Source: Diadema setosum (lineage: Eukaryota; Echinodermata; Echinoidea; Diadematoida; Diadematidae). Taken from it: 64,000 nucleotides of DNA. Below are positions 54,601 through 63,935 of the stretch, in pieces (the stretch's first letter is position 1; the number at the start of each line of letters is the position of its first letter). The notes under the pieces are model-generated. The model did not search any database. It was not told where the DNA came from and saw only the letters and a list, made by a program, of their open reading frames with translations. A program made the translations under genes and the position numbers. The stretch is from NCBI GenBank assembly GCA_033980235.1, contig CM067075.1, positions 23,941,061 to 24,005,060 on the forward strand, given 5' to 3'.

Positions 54601-57600
54601 AAAAAGTCCTATCACCATGACAACCACAAGCACCTCTCATTCACCATCATTTCTATCACTATGAAAAGGTATTTGCTTCTTTCTTTCTTGGGTGATATCT
54701 ACATGGAACTGTGGGAACACTCTTGAGTGACTGTTTCAGACAGGTTGACTCAGTCCCAGGGGTCCTCATAATTCAGGACAACCATGCATCATGGTGTACC
54801 AAACACTATCAACAATCGAGTTTATAGCTAGTAATGTCTCACCGAGTATGGATCGACCAGACCATCCCCTATGGCCATCCCTTGCAGGTTGATGTGGACT
54901 TTGGCTGTTGGGTTCTCCACGTGAATCTTGTAGCAGATGGCCGGCACATACTTCCCTGCATAGGACTTCAATACAAGACACCAAACTGGACTTTGAAAAA
55001 ACTCAAACAAACAAACAACCATGGCACTTACTACTGTGTACTCAAGTTATAACAAACATGGTTATGACAACATTTCTAATACAATAAACTTCAAGGCCCA
55101 CAATGATCATCTACATTGTAGATATCCTTTTATACTTTAAAGGTAGGGAATCCATTTGCATGCCTTAAATGAAGAGTTGTATAAACACAGTGGTATGTTG
55201 AAGAGAGTATCATTTTAGAAACTCCCATAAAGTATTGAAAGTGGAAGGTAACATTTAGTACATTTTTATTGACCGTTAGATTTTGAATTGAATTCTTTTC
55301 GGGGCTCACCGTAAATTCCAGTACATTACTAGGCTACCTTTGCAGACCCATGCACTGCATGTGTGTCCATCATGTATATTTTGTGAATAAAGTTCATCAA
55401 AACTTACAAACATTTCTATATACATTCTTGCCACACACTCTATATGTTATTACATCAGCTCTTATACTTTTAGATTTGTGTTTATAGATAAAAAATACAG
55501 AAGACTGCAACAAAAAGGCTTAAGTGTGGCTGACACACAGAACTACTGAGTAGTTGAGTTTTGTGCATTATTCAAATTGTAGATAACTGTTGACTTCCAA
55601 ATTTCTAAGTAGTGGCCTAAACAAGTCCCCTGAGGTTCATATTTAATGTTTTGCTGCATTTTGGGAGTTCTGTAAAAGGTATCCCCTACCTTTAACTGGC
55701 AAAATATAATAAAAAGAAAAACAACTGCTGGTCCTGAAGAATTTATAATAATGCGAGTAGCCTGTATTTGATTCAACTGTTGTCATGGATATATGCAGCA
55801 TCACAAGAACAAAATATAATAATTTGGTGAAAATTTGAACAAAATCAGATAAAACAGGGCCCAGCATCACATCGTCAAGAAAAGAATGACAACTTTAATG
55901 TAAGAAAATCACATTATTACAGAGCATTAACTCATGACACTAAATTGGCCCCAACACCGACCATGAAAACTCAGAAAATGAGAGATCAATTTTGATAAGC
56001 AAATTCGTGCACGCGCAGAACACATTTTTTTCTTCCTCTGAATGTCCACATTGAGAAAATCTAAAGCTCCCTAATATCTAGACAAGTTAAACAGTAACAT
56101 ATCCTCGCTGGGGTGACAAGACCTCGTATCTCAAAAATGTCAAAAAATCTGTTTTTAGCTTAATGGTCAAATAATGGGTCAAGTGATGTCTTGGCCAAAT
56201 CCTAACTGTCTTACTCCAAAAATGAAGCCACCATGACATGTCAAAGAGAAGGCTTTCCCATTCACTATAGTGCTTTGGCCGCCATGTTTTTTCGCTCTCC
56301 TGAACATTCGACAATTTTGAGATACGAGGTTTTGTCACCCCAGCGACGATATATCAAATGACATTGACATTTTCTATACAGCACTTCGTTTTTACTTTTT
56401 TTTACGATGTAATGTTTCAAAGGCAATTCAACTTCTTGCATCTTATATTTATAGGAATTACACCTTCTTCACAACCTCTTCATAATACTTGAGCAGTACC
56501 AAGAAGATGATATCTCTTAAAGAATGGATGGAATCTATGACTCTCATGCTAACCAAACATATAAACTTGGACACACTGTCACATGAATATGGCACTTCTC
56601 TCACAGTGCCCTGTATGACCCCATGTTAGATTTAATACACCCATATGTTTCTTTTGTCTTATCACTTTCAGTGAAAATAACTGTCTCACAGGGGTAGGAA
56701 CTAGTTTATGCTCCGAAATAACGCACAAAAGGAAAAATATGTATCAATTAAACAAAGTGAGTCAATCCAAACAATATGAAACAAACTTCTGGATCTTACC
56801 TCTCCTGTGGCATAGAATTCATTCTTCTGATATTTAGGAAAGAGCTGGAAGAACTGGGTCAAGGCACTGGAAAAAGAGAAAGAAGACAAGAAAAAGAAGA
56901 AGTTTAAGACAGGGAGAGATCCATATGATCAATGTTTATATGATACTATAATCTAGAACAATAATACTACAGCAATATCATGTCATGTTTTGACAACATC
57001 TAGAAGTAACAAAATAACAAATCTGTATGATATACAATCAGGATAAGATGATAACATTAACAATTACCAATTTCCTGATCTTGCTTCAAAAGTCTTTTTA
57101 TTATTATTTTATAAAAAAAAAATGAATGAGATGAAAAGCCGTGAAAAGATTTAGGCTTTCAGCACCTGAATCTCATCATACAAGAACAGTGAGAAAATAC
57201 GTACTTGAATATGATTACACACACAAAACTTTACTGCATCTCATTACATACCAAATCTCATTTACTTGTCAGTCACACGTTTGACTGCATGACATCTTAC
57301 CTGTATAAATCTCTGGCTACATCCTCTTCATTGTTTGCATAGCCATCATCACTGTCAGTGAAGCTAAATCCAGTCCCAACCTAATCGAGAAAAAATATTT
57401 ACAGATGAAATCATCAAATTGGCAACATCAATAAGAAAACCCTCACACAATCATATTTATAGTAAATAGGAGAGCACGTCTCCTTCGTTGATGACTTGGT
57501 CAGCATTGATATGAGCGAAGACAAATATTTTCCTAATCAGATATTTAAAACAAACACTCTGCAAATTGGCAAAATTTCACACACAAAACAATCACAACTT

Positions 57601-60600
57601 CCCAGTATCTAGTCTACGTCACAAGGTAAGGTTGACAAAATTTAGATACAAGGCGGTGTATACAGTCCTTACGAAATCACATATTGGAAAATTTTCACAG
57701 CATGAAGATGGACACCATGAGTCGCCTGGTGAGTCTCAGCTTGAATATGACCTCAAACTCGTAAGAACTGGTCAAGCTAAATAGGCGATAGAAAATCCAA
57801 ACTCCAGGGTTGCTACTTTTCTCAACCCCCCCCCCAAAAAAAAAAAAAAAAGTAAAATAGACACATTAATTGAAGCAGACTGTATATTCATTAGAGCACA
57901 TTGATTCAAAATCTCCTTTGTGCATTAAAAAACAAGCAGAATTTCAAATTCCATAATCAATGCTAAGACAATATTATTAGCTTAGCAAGAAAGCTGGCAC
58001 TCTCATGAAAGTACATTCTACTCCTAATATTGTATTCCAACTACTACTGTTATACCCAACAGTTCTTTAAGGTCATGTCATGTTTTCATGTACACCTCCA
58101 ATGCGCCTCATGACAGGAAAATGAAGAAAAACAATATCAAATTGAAGAAATATGGGCCTACAAAAACTTTACAAACACCATTTTCACTTCCTCTCATGCT
58201 CCAAAATTTTAGATTATCTTTAATGAACAATTTTTCCTTCCTATCCTTACAAAATTCAATGTTGCTGATGCAAAACACATGGATATTGATTCATGCAACT
58301 TTTTTGGGTAATGCACTGTTACATATTTCCTTCCCATTCTTATGGAATATGATGTATAGACACACTTTATGTCGATTCTGCGTGCATGACTTCCAAAGTA
58401 AAATGATTTATGATACTCACTGGGTTGTCGATATACAGCATGGAGTACTTATTGGTCCATGCCCACTTTCTTGGCTGCACTGCAGTAAAGAGCAAATACA
58501 AATACAAAAACACAAAATTCACACAAATTTGGTAAAAAGGCAAATATCTGCCCTCATTTACTCATCTGTCTCACAAATTAAAACACATAGATGGACAGAA
58601 AAATATAATACACACTTTTGCAACTGAGAGTATCTGTGTACATAGTTTAGCATCTCAAAAAAAAAAAAAAAATATTCATGCATTGTTATTTTCTTGCTAA
58701 AACAGTTGAGTGTGAAAATGTACACATCATGAAATAATCCCCTCCCCCTATCCTGGAAGCACTTCAGCACCTACAACACTACACACTTTGAAGTGTTTCA
58801 CATCAGTCTTACATTTGAGGTCCTTGGTAACCAGGAACGGACCATTCTCAGCAAAGAGTCCAAACAGAGATGATCCTCCAGGACCACCCTGTAACCATAG
58901 CAACACCGGAGCAGAGGATGGATTGGTCTATGGAAAGAGGAAAAGAATGAGACGTATCTGATATCACATGGCATAAAATAATAATGCATTTTAATATCAG
59001 TGAAATTTGTTACCGTTTGTTTGTTTGGTTTTATTTCTGCATTTTTCATCATTTCGATTCAAAGTAACATCATGAATTTAAAAAAAAAAATATTTTCAAT
59101 ACAAAATAACATTATCAATAATATTTTTCAACATTGCGAACAAGGGAAAATACTGTACAAATACCGTTTACAGAGGAATAAGCATATTCAAATCTGCTGC
59201 AGTAAAGTGGTATCAAAGCCTAATTGTATTTAACTATTATTATAATCAGGCAAGAAGTGTTTTGTCCTAATTCTTCCAAATTTTCATCCAATAGTAACAG
59301 AGTCTTATTCAAGTTCATATATTCATACAATTATATGCATCTGGAATATCAATTCAGTTGAATATATGTGACAATTTAAGTTCAACAGGAATGTAATGAA
59401 AATAGAAATAGTATTAGCCATAGCCTGTCTGGATGAAGAACAGAAGGATATTTTAAATCAAACCCATTGACCTACGCACACTGTTTAAAAAAATAAAAAA
59501 ATAAAATAACAATATGCGTATGAACAAAGAAATTGTTAATTATGGTGTCTGCACAACTGGAACTATGACAATCAATGGTTTTTGCAGAGGATTTGTTGTT
59601 GTTGTTGTTGTTGTTGTTGGTATTTGTTTTGCTATTTTAAGACTAGAAGCTAAAATTTACCTGAGCAGGAAAGAACCAGAAAAACATGGAGCTGTTGTAT
59701 GTTGCATTTACAGTCAAGAAACCTGGAATAAAAACGAAAAACAAGAAAACAAGAAATTTATCAGAGCAGATACTTGTGAAGCATCTGATTTGGGGTCATT
59801 CTCCAGAGCTAGTGAATAACAAATACCATTGCATATATCCATCTAACAGCACACCTGTGATATAAAGCATTTTAATACTTACTATACAAAACCCCCCCCC
59901 AAAAAAAAAATACATATACACACATATGAATTTCATGACATAATGATGATAAGGAGTCAGTGTGGCATAACAGATATAACTATGGACTAGCAATCACGTC
60001 AATTCAGTATATGCTCATTTTCAAAGAATCGCATCTCTGTGCAATTACAATGTCCTGGTCCATTGTTTGAGACCTTAAAGGGGAATTTTCCCCAAATATA
60101 TATGATGATTGTCTGAATGTAGCAATATTGGTAAAGCACATCAGCGAAGTTGGAGAAAAATCTGACAGTCGTTTCAAAAGTCAAGCGTTTTCCAAGTTTC
60201 AGTGTAGCCCTTGCTGGATGAGGGAACTATAACAGCTTGTGACATTAATGAAAAACAATAATTTAAAGAAATTATAAAGAGAATTCCTCAGAATTTCTTC
60301 TTTTTTTTCTGAAAAGTACTCATTCCTCTGACTTGTTGCTGATACATTAATGGTAATGCCATTCCCCCTGTTATCTGAAAGAGGTGCATCAAGTGCTCCT
60401 TCTTAATGCTAGAAAAATGAAATTTTGTGAAATATTCTCTATATTTTCTGCATATGGTTGTTCTGCAGTGATGTCATGAACTGTTGTATAATCTTCTCAT
60501 CCAGCAACGGCAGAACCGAAACTGTAAAAATTCATAACTTTTGATCAGATTGACCCGTTTCCCTCAATATTCAGTGATGTGTTCTACTAATATTGCCACA

Positions 60601-61843
60601 GTCAGTCAATCAACAAGTATATTTGGAAAAACTTCCCCTTAGGGTCAAAGCCTCTGAACCTCACCTGAGTAGCTCTCTATGTCTGTTCCAACCAGAGTTC
60701 CAACACGACTCAGGTTTTGTCCTGCAAAGTGACAGAAGAAAAATAAATATAGGTATGTTCATAACTATATTAAATAAACCTGATCTCCCAAGAACTTCAC
60801 TACACATTATTGCTACATTTCACTGCCTTGTATACAGAGTATGATTTTTTACACATGGGAAAAGGGTGACTAATAATGTTGGTCAAATACAATTAACCCG
60901 TTAAGGATGATTCCCAACTATATTCGGACAAGCGTCTATGGGAAATGCGTGTTGTAGCAAAATCAAACCGTCCTCAACAGGTTAAAACAAAGCTTGATGT
61001 TTGGAACTTTTTACATCTGGTTTCACCTGTCCCAAGTCTGTTGTACCCAACCAACATTGAGAGAACAATTTCCGCCGGAACTCTACTGACAATATGTAAT
61101 CCATCTCTCTAGTAGGAATACTGAAACTTGTTATCTCTCTTGAATGCAACCTCTCCCAATAAAAATGGGCACAACAAATCAAAATAGAAAACAAACTCAA
61201 CTTTAATAAAACATCAGAAAATTACTTTGTTGTCAATGTTTCATCCTTCACAAATTCCTGAATAGATAAACCCAAACGATTACTGTATGCTATGCAGTTT
61301 AGTCAACATTTGTTGCACTTGACCCCATGGAAGACTAGCTACTGCAGCTGAATATGAGCTATCCAGCCATCCTCTCAGAGGGGAAATGAAACAAACAAAG
61401 CAAAGACAACACTTTTTGCAAAAATGCATTGGATTTATGCTATGTACAAAGCTGACAAAAATACAGAGTAATATGTTATTCTGTAACACCCCTGTCTATG
61501 ACAATCTTATGGTGCTGACTGTCAAAAAATACAGTTAACCCGTTCCATACTGAATTCTGTATTGCCCGTAGACTAAATATGCAGGTCACCAGGTTCCCAT
61601 ACAGAATGGGCTAAGATGATTTGGTTTGGTCAATTTACCTTTCTCAATCTGGCCAGACTCAATGTAGGGTGTCAGAAAGAGTGGTTCCCCAGGGTCCACA
61701 CCTGTTCGCTTGGCATATGCTGGAGGGTTGGGATGAAACATCTTTCTCAATGCACTGATGCCTGCCACAGAGGGCGCTGTGCTCATGACGGCCAGCAGCA
61801 CAGCAAGGCAAAAAATGCTCATCTGATTTCGAGGGGTCGCCAT
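48492..61843 (-). CDS. CPVL: Serine carboxypeptidase, CPVL-like (peptidase family S10), 13 coding exons, 485 aa
   Basis: Minus-strand exons: 61843-61639, 60721-60665, 59722-59661, 58927-58813, 58479-58421, 57380-57301, 56866-56800, 54965-54843, 53400-53269, 52405-52307, 51942-51769, 49749-49567, 48593-48492 (1458 nt with stop). All are GT..AG and the frame is continuous. Family S10 removes C-terminal residues from peptides in secretory or lysosomal compartments; CPVL is the vitellogenic-like member. Seen: signal peptide at about residues 1-28, [10 protein letters not shown], oxyanion loop GGPGGSS (122-128), NPVGTGFSF, catalytic Ser216 in [11 protein letters not shown], Asp400 in SGQLDIIV and His460 in [11 protein letters not shown]. 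The triad is complete and the length is close to human CPVL (476). The Ser codon opens its exon, with an intron between the motif's Glu and Ser. Alternatives: another S10 carboxypeptidase (CTSA or SCPEP1), but the sequence follows CPVL more closely ([26 protein letters not shown]). Confidence 0.95.
48599..48638. repeat. (GA)n microsatellite
   Basis: GA run directly upstream of the last-exon acceptor; on the minus strand it is a (TC)n pyrimidine tract. Confidence 0.95.
48868..49257. mobile_element. Fold-back MITE, family X copy 3 (intact)
   Basis: Ends TTTAAAGGGTGTGTACAG / CTGTACAGTCCCTTTAAA, then TTCTGGTTGAGGTG and its complement. The core has TCGGTTTTGAAATGGCTGAG and the mirrored CTCAGCCAT. 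This copy lets the split copy at 19452-22583 be recognised. Confidence 0.85.
49567..49749 (-). CDS. CPVL: CPVL-like exon (catalytic Asp)
   Basis: 183 nt, phase 0 to 0, acceptor cgcacag, donor gtgaga. It encodes [18 protein letters not shown] with catalytic Asp400, then [11 protein letters not shown]. Confidence 0.95.
50150..51265 (-). repeat. 38-40 bp minisatellite (about 28 copies) in intron 12 of the CPVL-like gene
   Basis: Unit on plus: GTAGTGAAGAAGAGAGGGAG then AGATGAAATATACACAAT (38 bp), with a GTAAAGTG variant (40 bp). A marker variant CAGGCCCTAC occurs at 50541 and 50852, so there is a higher-order period of 311 bp. On the minus strand the array is open in several frames, up to 392 codons (49915-51093), a low-complexity artefact. 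Confidence 0.95.
51285..51700 (-). repeat. Tandem units of about 76-80 bp that copy the exon 12 donor
   Basis: Minus strand: each unit has CCTGGTAAGGA.CATCAGTTGGTGG, close to the true donor context CCGGGTAAGGAGAAGCTGTTGGTG at 51769. Donor-like GGTAAGGA or GGTAATGA occurs near 51327, 51403, 51482 and 51668, and a decayed one near 51592. A LINE tail (about 51500-51580) splits the array. Confidence 0.8.
51500..51582 (+). repeat. LINE 3' tail, (AAT)n
   Basis: TTGTCACTTGTATTGTTTTG then CAATTGCCGAATAAATAATAATAATAAT, a typical truncated LINE 3' end inside the tandem array. Confidence 0.6.
51769..51942 (-). CDS. CPVL: CPVL-like exon ([12 protein letters not shown])
   Basis: 174 nt, phase 0 to 0, acceptor gaaacag, donor GTAAGG. 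It encodes [19 protein letters not shown] and ends at LANNYR. The donor neighbourhood is repeated several times downstream in the intron (see 51290-51700). Confidence 0.94.
52307..52405 (-). CDS. CPVL: CPVL-like exon ([15 protein letters not shown])
   Basis: 99 nt, phase 0 to 0, acceptor ttccag, donor gtaagg. It encodes [20 protein letters not shown] and NYYNYM, matching LLDGDLTSDPSYFQNVTG..NYYNF of CPVL. Confidence 0.93.
52420..53260. other. CPVL: Intron 10 of the CPVL-like gene, no feature recognised
   Basis: AT-rich DNA without a repeat or exon I can name. Confidence 0.6.
53269..53400 (-). CDS. CPVL: CPVL-like exon (lid region)
   Basis: 132 nt, phase 0 to 0, acceptor tcttgcag, donor gtacac. 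It encodes 44 residues aligning with the CPVL insertion domain, ending [10 protein letters not shown] 19-bp minisatellite begins directly upstream of the acceptor. Confidence 0.92.
53405..53598 (-). repeat. 19-bp minisatellite at exon 10 acceptor
   Basis: Plus unit GATGAGAGATATATTCATA, about nine copies. On the minus strand each unit carries ATCTCTCATC, the same phrase as the working acceptor tract TCTCTCATCTTGCAG at 53401. Confidence 0.9.
53840..54620. repeat. Family W fragment interrupted by a Tigger-like MITE
   Basis: TTGACCTTGACCTTCTGACC, GAGCATGGGCGCCCAAAA, GGACAGACGGACGAAC and AACATAATGCCTCTGGCAAC match the right end of family W at 46720-46940. The closing GTAGAGGCAT lies after the insert. 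Confidence 0.75.
54063..54588. mobile_element. Pogo/Tigger-like MITE, CAGTGCACTCCCGTTATAAC ends, TA duplication
   Basis: Perfect terminal inversion of at least 20 bp, flanked by TA (54061-54062 and 54589-54590). Inner CGTTATAACGAAATTTCGTT palindromes repeat. No coding capacity. Lies in intron 9 of the CPVL-like gene. Confidence 0.9.
54843..54965 (-). CDS. CPVL: CPVL-like exon (catalytic Ser)
   Basis: 123 nt, phase 0 to 0, acceptor attgaag, donor gtgaga. It starts with catalytic Ser216 ([15 protein letters not shown]) and includes the conserved [13 protein letters not shown]. Confidence 0.95.
55060..56085. other. CPVL: Intron 8 of the CPVL-like gene, no feature recognised
   Basis: AT-rich DNA with no nameable repeat. 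Confidence 0.55.
56099..56352. mobile_element. MITE with 37-bp-class ends (ATCCTCGCTGGGGTGACA)
   Basis: Left arm ATCCTCGCTGGGGTGACAAG and on to CTCGTATCTCAAAA; right arm TTTTGAGATACGAG and on to GTCACCCCAGCGACGAT. Only a few mismatches. Intron 8 of the CPVL-like gene. Confidence 0.85.
56800..56866 (-). CDS. CPVL: CPVL-like exon (ends at GE of GESYAG)
   Basis: 67 nt, acceptor ttccag, donor gtaaga. It encodes [20 protein letters not shown] plus Glu. The intron falls immediately before the catalytic Ser. Confidence 0.93.
57301..57380 (-). CDS. CPVL: CPVL-like exon (VGTGFSF)
   Basis: 80 nt, acceptor gattag, donor gtaaga. It encodes [20 protein letters not shown], completing the NPVGTGFSF signature. 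Confidence 0.93.
57390..58415. other. CPVL: Intron 6 of the CPVL-like gene, no gene recognised
   Basis: Holds a C9/A15 junction at 57827-57852. The open frame at 58088-58627 runs antisense to an exon and has no family match. Confidence 0.55.
58421..58479 (-). CDS. CPVL: CPVL-like exon (SMLYIDNP)
   Basis: 59 nt, acceptor actgcag, donor gtgagt. It encodes [19 protein letters not shown], the conserved W..N....YIDNP block of S10 enzymes. Confidence 0.93.
58813..58927 (-). CDS. CPVL: CPVL-like exon (oxyanion GGPGGSS)
   Basis: 115 nt, acceptor ccatag, donor gtaaga. It encodes [19 protein letters not shown], the oxyanion and substrate C-terminus binding loop. Confidence 0.95.
59015..59180 (-). repeat. 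LINE-type 3' tail, copy 2
   Basis: Matches 25337-25520: GTTTGTTTGGTTTTATTTCT, TTCATCATTTCGATTCAAA, AATACAAAATAACATTATCA, AATAATATTTTTCAACATT. Confidence 0.65.
59594..59621. repeat. (GTT)n microsatellite
   Basis: About nine GTT units in intron 4 of the CPVL-like gene. Confidence 0.9.
59661..59722 (-). CDS. CPVL: CPVL-like exon ([13 protein letters not shown])
   Basis: 62 nt, acceptor attccag, donor gtaaat, ends in phase 0. It encodes [20 protein letters not shown], the conserved first strand pair of S10 enzymes. Confidence 0.93.
60060..60610. mobile_element. Fold-back family Y, fullest copy
   Basis: The left arm (GACCTTAAAGGGGAATTTTC, GTAGCAATATTGGTAAAGCA, CTTGCTGGATGAGGG) is inverted on the right (CTCATCCAGCAACGG, CATAACTTTTGATCAGATTG, TGTTCTACTAATATTGCCAC). 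Fragments occur at 18.2 and 41.8 kb. Confidence 0.65.
60665..60721 (-). CDS. CPVL: CPVL-like exon (GQNLSRVG..)
   Basis: 57 nt, phase 1 to 1, acceptor ctttgcag, donor gtgagg. It encodes [18 protein letters not shown], matching the start of the S10 domain before YAGFLTVN in CPVL. Confidence 0.9.
60895..60985. repeat. Short palindromic repeat V copy 1
   Basis: TTAACCCGTTAAGGATG ... AGCGTCTATGGGAAAT ... CCGTCCTCAACAGGTTAA. Ends inverted, about 91 bp. Confidence 0.8.
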
Positions 61844-61862
61844 AGTGACAAGGCATACAAAC
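61639..61862 (-). CDS. CPVL: CPVL-like exon with start codon (5'UTR 61844-61862)
   Basis: Acceptor acaacag ends at 61863. ATG at 61843 starts [20 protein letters not shown], a signal peptide, then the pro-region and [14 protein letters not shown]. Donor gtaaat, phase 1. An in-frame ATG further upstream is intronic. Confidence 0.9.
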
Positions 61863-61946
61863 CTGTTGTAAAAGGAGAAAAATGACAAGAAACCCAAACC
61901 ACATGAAAGCATGAATTTTACGGTTCAAGCTAAAAGCTCTTCAGGT

Positions 61947-62046
61947 CTACACTACCTGCAGAGGCTGTAACTGCGACCAGCCACATACGCGTAGCGTATT
62001 AAATGCGTATGGGGCTGGTCGCCGCGCAGTAACACTACACTACCTG
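61947..62046. repeat. GC-rich hairpin between 12-bp direct repeats
   Basis: CTACACTACCTG at 61947-61958 and 62035-62046 flanks GTAACTGCGACCAGCC-ACATACGC / GCGTATGGGGCTGGTCGC..CAGTAAC, an imperfect hairpin with a small CpG-rich loop. Looks like a small insertion with a target duplication. Confidence 0.6.
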
Positions 62047-62051
62047 TTACT

Positions 62052-62148
62052 TTAACCCGTTGAGGACGAGTCCCAAGTATACTCGGGCAAGCGTCTATGG
62101 GAAATTTGTGTTGTAGCATATCAAAATCAAACCGTCCTCAACAGGTTA
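62052..62148. repeat. Short palindromic repeat V copy 2
   Basis: TTAACCCGTTGAGGACGAG ... AGCGTCTATGGGAAAT ... CCGTCCTCAACAGGTTAA. Close to copy 1 at 60895. Confidence 0.85.
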
Positions 62149-62397
62149 ACTACCAAAGGTGCAAGGATTGGCTTGCTGTTGAGACGAAAGAGAAAAAAAG
62201 AAGTATTACACTTTCTGATTACATTGCTCCTTGCATAACAATAAGAAACAGTCTCAGCAATGATCTAGAGATCTAGTTGCCTTGAACCTTGAATGGATCC
62301 TATCTATAATCCCTGCAGCAGCTTGTACAAAGCTAAACTGGGATGAACAGTGTGATGGCGTTACTGGCACTATTTACAATAAAATGGCAAATGCATG

Positions 62398-62561
62398 CAG
62401 GGGCGGATCCAGGAATTCTGTAAAGGGGGGCGTAACTATTATTTTTGGAGCCACTTCCGGGTTTCATTTCATTTTTTTCTTTTTATTTCTTTTGTTTTTA
62501 CCGATAAATAAAGGGGGGGGGGGGCGTGCGCCTCCTGCGCCCCCTTCTGGATCCGCCACTG
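62398..62561. mobile_element. hAT-like MITE, CAG(G/T)GGCGGATCC ends
   Basis: Left CAGGGGCGGATCCAG, right CTGGATCCGCCACTG, with TGCATG directly on both sides (62392-62397, 62562-62567), which suggests a target duplication. Interior T-rich with a G run. Intron 1 of the CPVL-like gene. Confidence 0.75.
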
Positions 62562-63129
62562 TGCATGGAAGTAAAATTAAAAATCAAACTGTCCCGCTTT
62601 ACCTACACTAACTAATTATGGCATTTTGGACCCTGCAAGATGCAAGACTAGATAGAGTCTGCAGCCTTCTGATTATGTGATTATTGGTAGAGCAGCCTTC
62701 TGGAAGGTATCAACATGCAACAGTAGTTGCAGTGACAGCATTGTATGGTAAGTGGTTCCAGATCCATACAGTACATGTACGTGGATAGAAGAAATATTTG
62801 TGGGGGTCAATTGTACCTTCATATTGTTCAGGAATTAAGTATTGAGTTTGTGGTTACATGGTTGTGTCTGCCTAATAACTATATTCAGCGGGCTGGAGAG
62901 ATGGACGGCAGAAGTGAGATGTTGACAAAATTGTAGTTGACTTTAGGAATTAGAATTATAAAACCTTTTTGTTTCACTGCATAATATTCTCTTTAAACGT
63001 ACTTTACCTTTTCCCGAGACTCTGGAAAAAAGCTGTAACCTAGTGTTGTCACAGCAGTCGGGCGTCCGGCGCCCTGCACTGCATTAGGGAAATACTGCAC
63101 CATAATTGTCCATAACAAAATTACTTACC

Positions 63130-63300
63130 TGCAGAAATCACTTCCTCTTTTCTGTACGATGGATTGGACAATATTGCGCTGGTATCGTTGGCGTTGCCAA
63201 TATCGCCTGCCCTGCTGACAGAAACGTTCTCGTTTTTCTCCACTCTGTCATTAATCAACCCCTTTGGTTGACAGACTTTTGGAGCTTTTAGTCTTTGGTC
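63130..63300 (-). other. CPVL: Probable 5'UTR exon of the CPVL-like gene
   Basis: A strong donor reads ctgcag|gtaagt on the minus strand, with the last exon base at 63129. The matching acceptor (pyrimidine tract then acaacag, ending at 61863) sits 19 bases before the ATG. The upstream limit of this exon is not visible; 63300 is a guess. No coding potential is needed. Confidence 0.5.
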
Positions 63301-63435
63301 AGCAAGTGGTCAGTGGTTGCTCCGATGTGTAGCAGGACCAGACATAGACACACAATGCGGATAAGTCGCTTGCCTACCCACAAAGGGACATGTGACCAAA
63401 GTTCCTGATGTGTCACCTGACCTACTTTCCTCGCA

Positions 63436-63443
63436 TCACGTGA
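63436..63443 (-). promoter_or_regulatory. CLEAR/E-box-like site TCACGTGA upstream of CPVL-like gene
   Basis: On the minus strand the site reads GTCACGTGAT, nine of ten bases of the CLEAR consensus GTCACGTGAC bound by MiT/TFE factors on lysosomal genes. It lies about 300 bp upstream of the 5'UTR exon donor, where a promoter is expected. A weaker ACATGTGAC site is at about 63388-63396. Function is inferred. Confidence 0.4.
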
Positions 63444-63507
63444 CTATCGGCAGTCCATGACCAACCATGGGTCGCGGTCGTGTTGAGTGGTGGGCCAGGG
63501 ACGTCGG

Positions 63508-63510
<3 letters not shown>

Positions 63511-63540
<30 letters not shown>
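63511..63540 (+). repeat. G run of about 30 upstream of the CPVL-like gene
   Basis: A long uninterrupted G tract followed by GGAAGGGAGGG. Capable of forming G-quadruplexes, about 400 bp upstream of the 5'UTR exon donor. Confidence 0.95.
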
Positions 63541-63605
63541 GGAAGGGAGGGCAGTTGCCCCAATGAAAATATTGAGGGGGGGGGGGTAGGCAAACATATC
63601 ATTTA

Positions 63606-63637
63606 CCCCCCCCCCCAAAAAAAAAAAAAAAAAAAGA
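63606..63637 (+). repeat. Poly-C/poly-A junction
   Basis: A C run of about 13 followed directly by an A run of about 19, one of four such junctions in the window. Confidence 0.95.
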
Positions 63638-63764
63638 ATAAAAAAAATATAAACATATTATTATATATAATAATAAATGTAATGGTAATAATTCCAGTGA
63701 TGTGAAAATTTTCTTGCTTTTTTTTCCTCTTCTAGGCCTATATTATAGTACTTTTGAACATTCT

Positions 63765-63935
63765 TTTCATTTTCACTATGATTTCGATGATTATCAGAAG
63801 TAGGCCTAATATTTTGTGCATAACTATAATTACGAGGGTATCTATTCTTAAAAGCAGTGGGGCCACATAGGAAAAGTATAAGTATAGGCCTAAAAGATCA
63901 TTAGACATGTGCTCAAATTTATGACAGAAAAACAG
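63765..63935 (+). repeat. Interspersed repeat Z copy 2
   Basis: Matches 39390-39620 in order: CATTTTCACTATGATTTCGATGAT, TTTTGTGCATAACTATAATTACGAGGGTAT, AAAAGATCA, AGACATGTG. Confidence 0.6.

Noticed and set aside
58088..58627. 179-codon plus-strand frame
   Set aside because: Runs antisense through a CPVL-like exon (58421-58479) and has no recognisable family.
63436..63618. Pro-rich minus-strand frame upstream of the CPVL-like gene
   Set aside because: Poly-Pro comes from the C run opposite the G30 tract.
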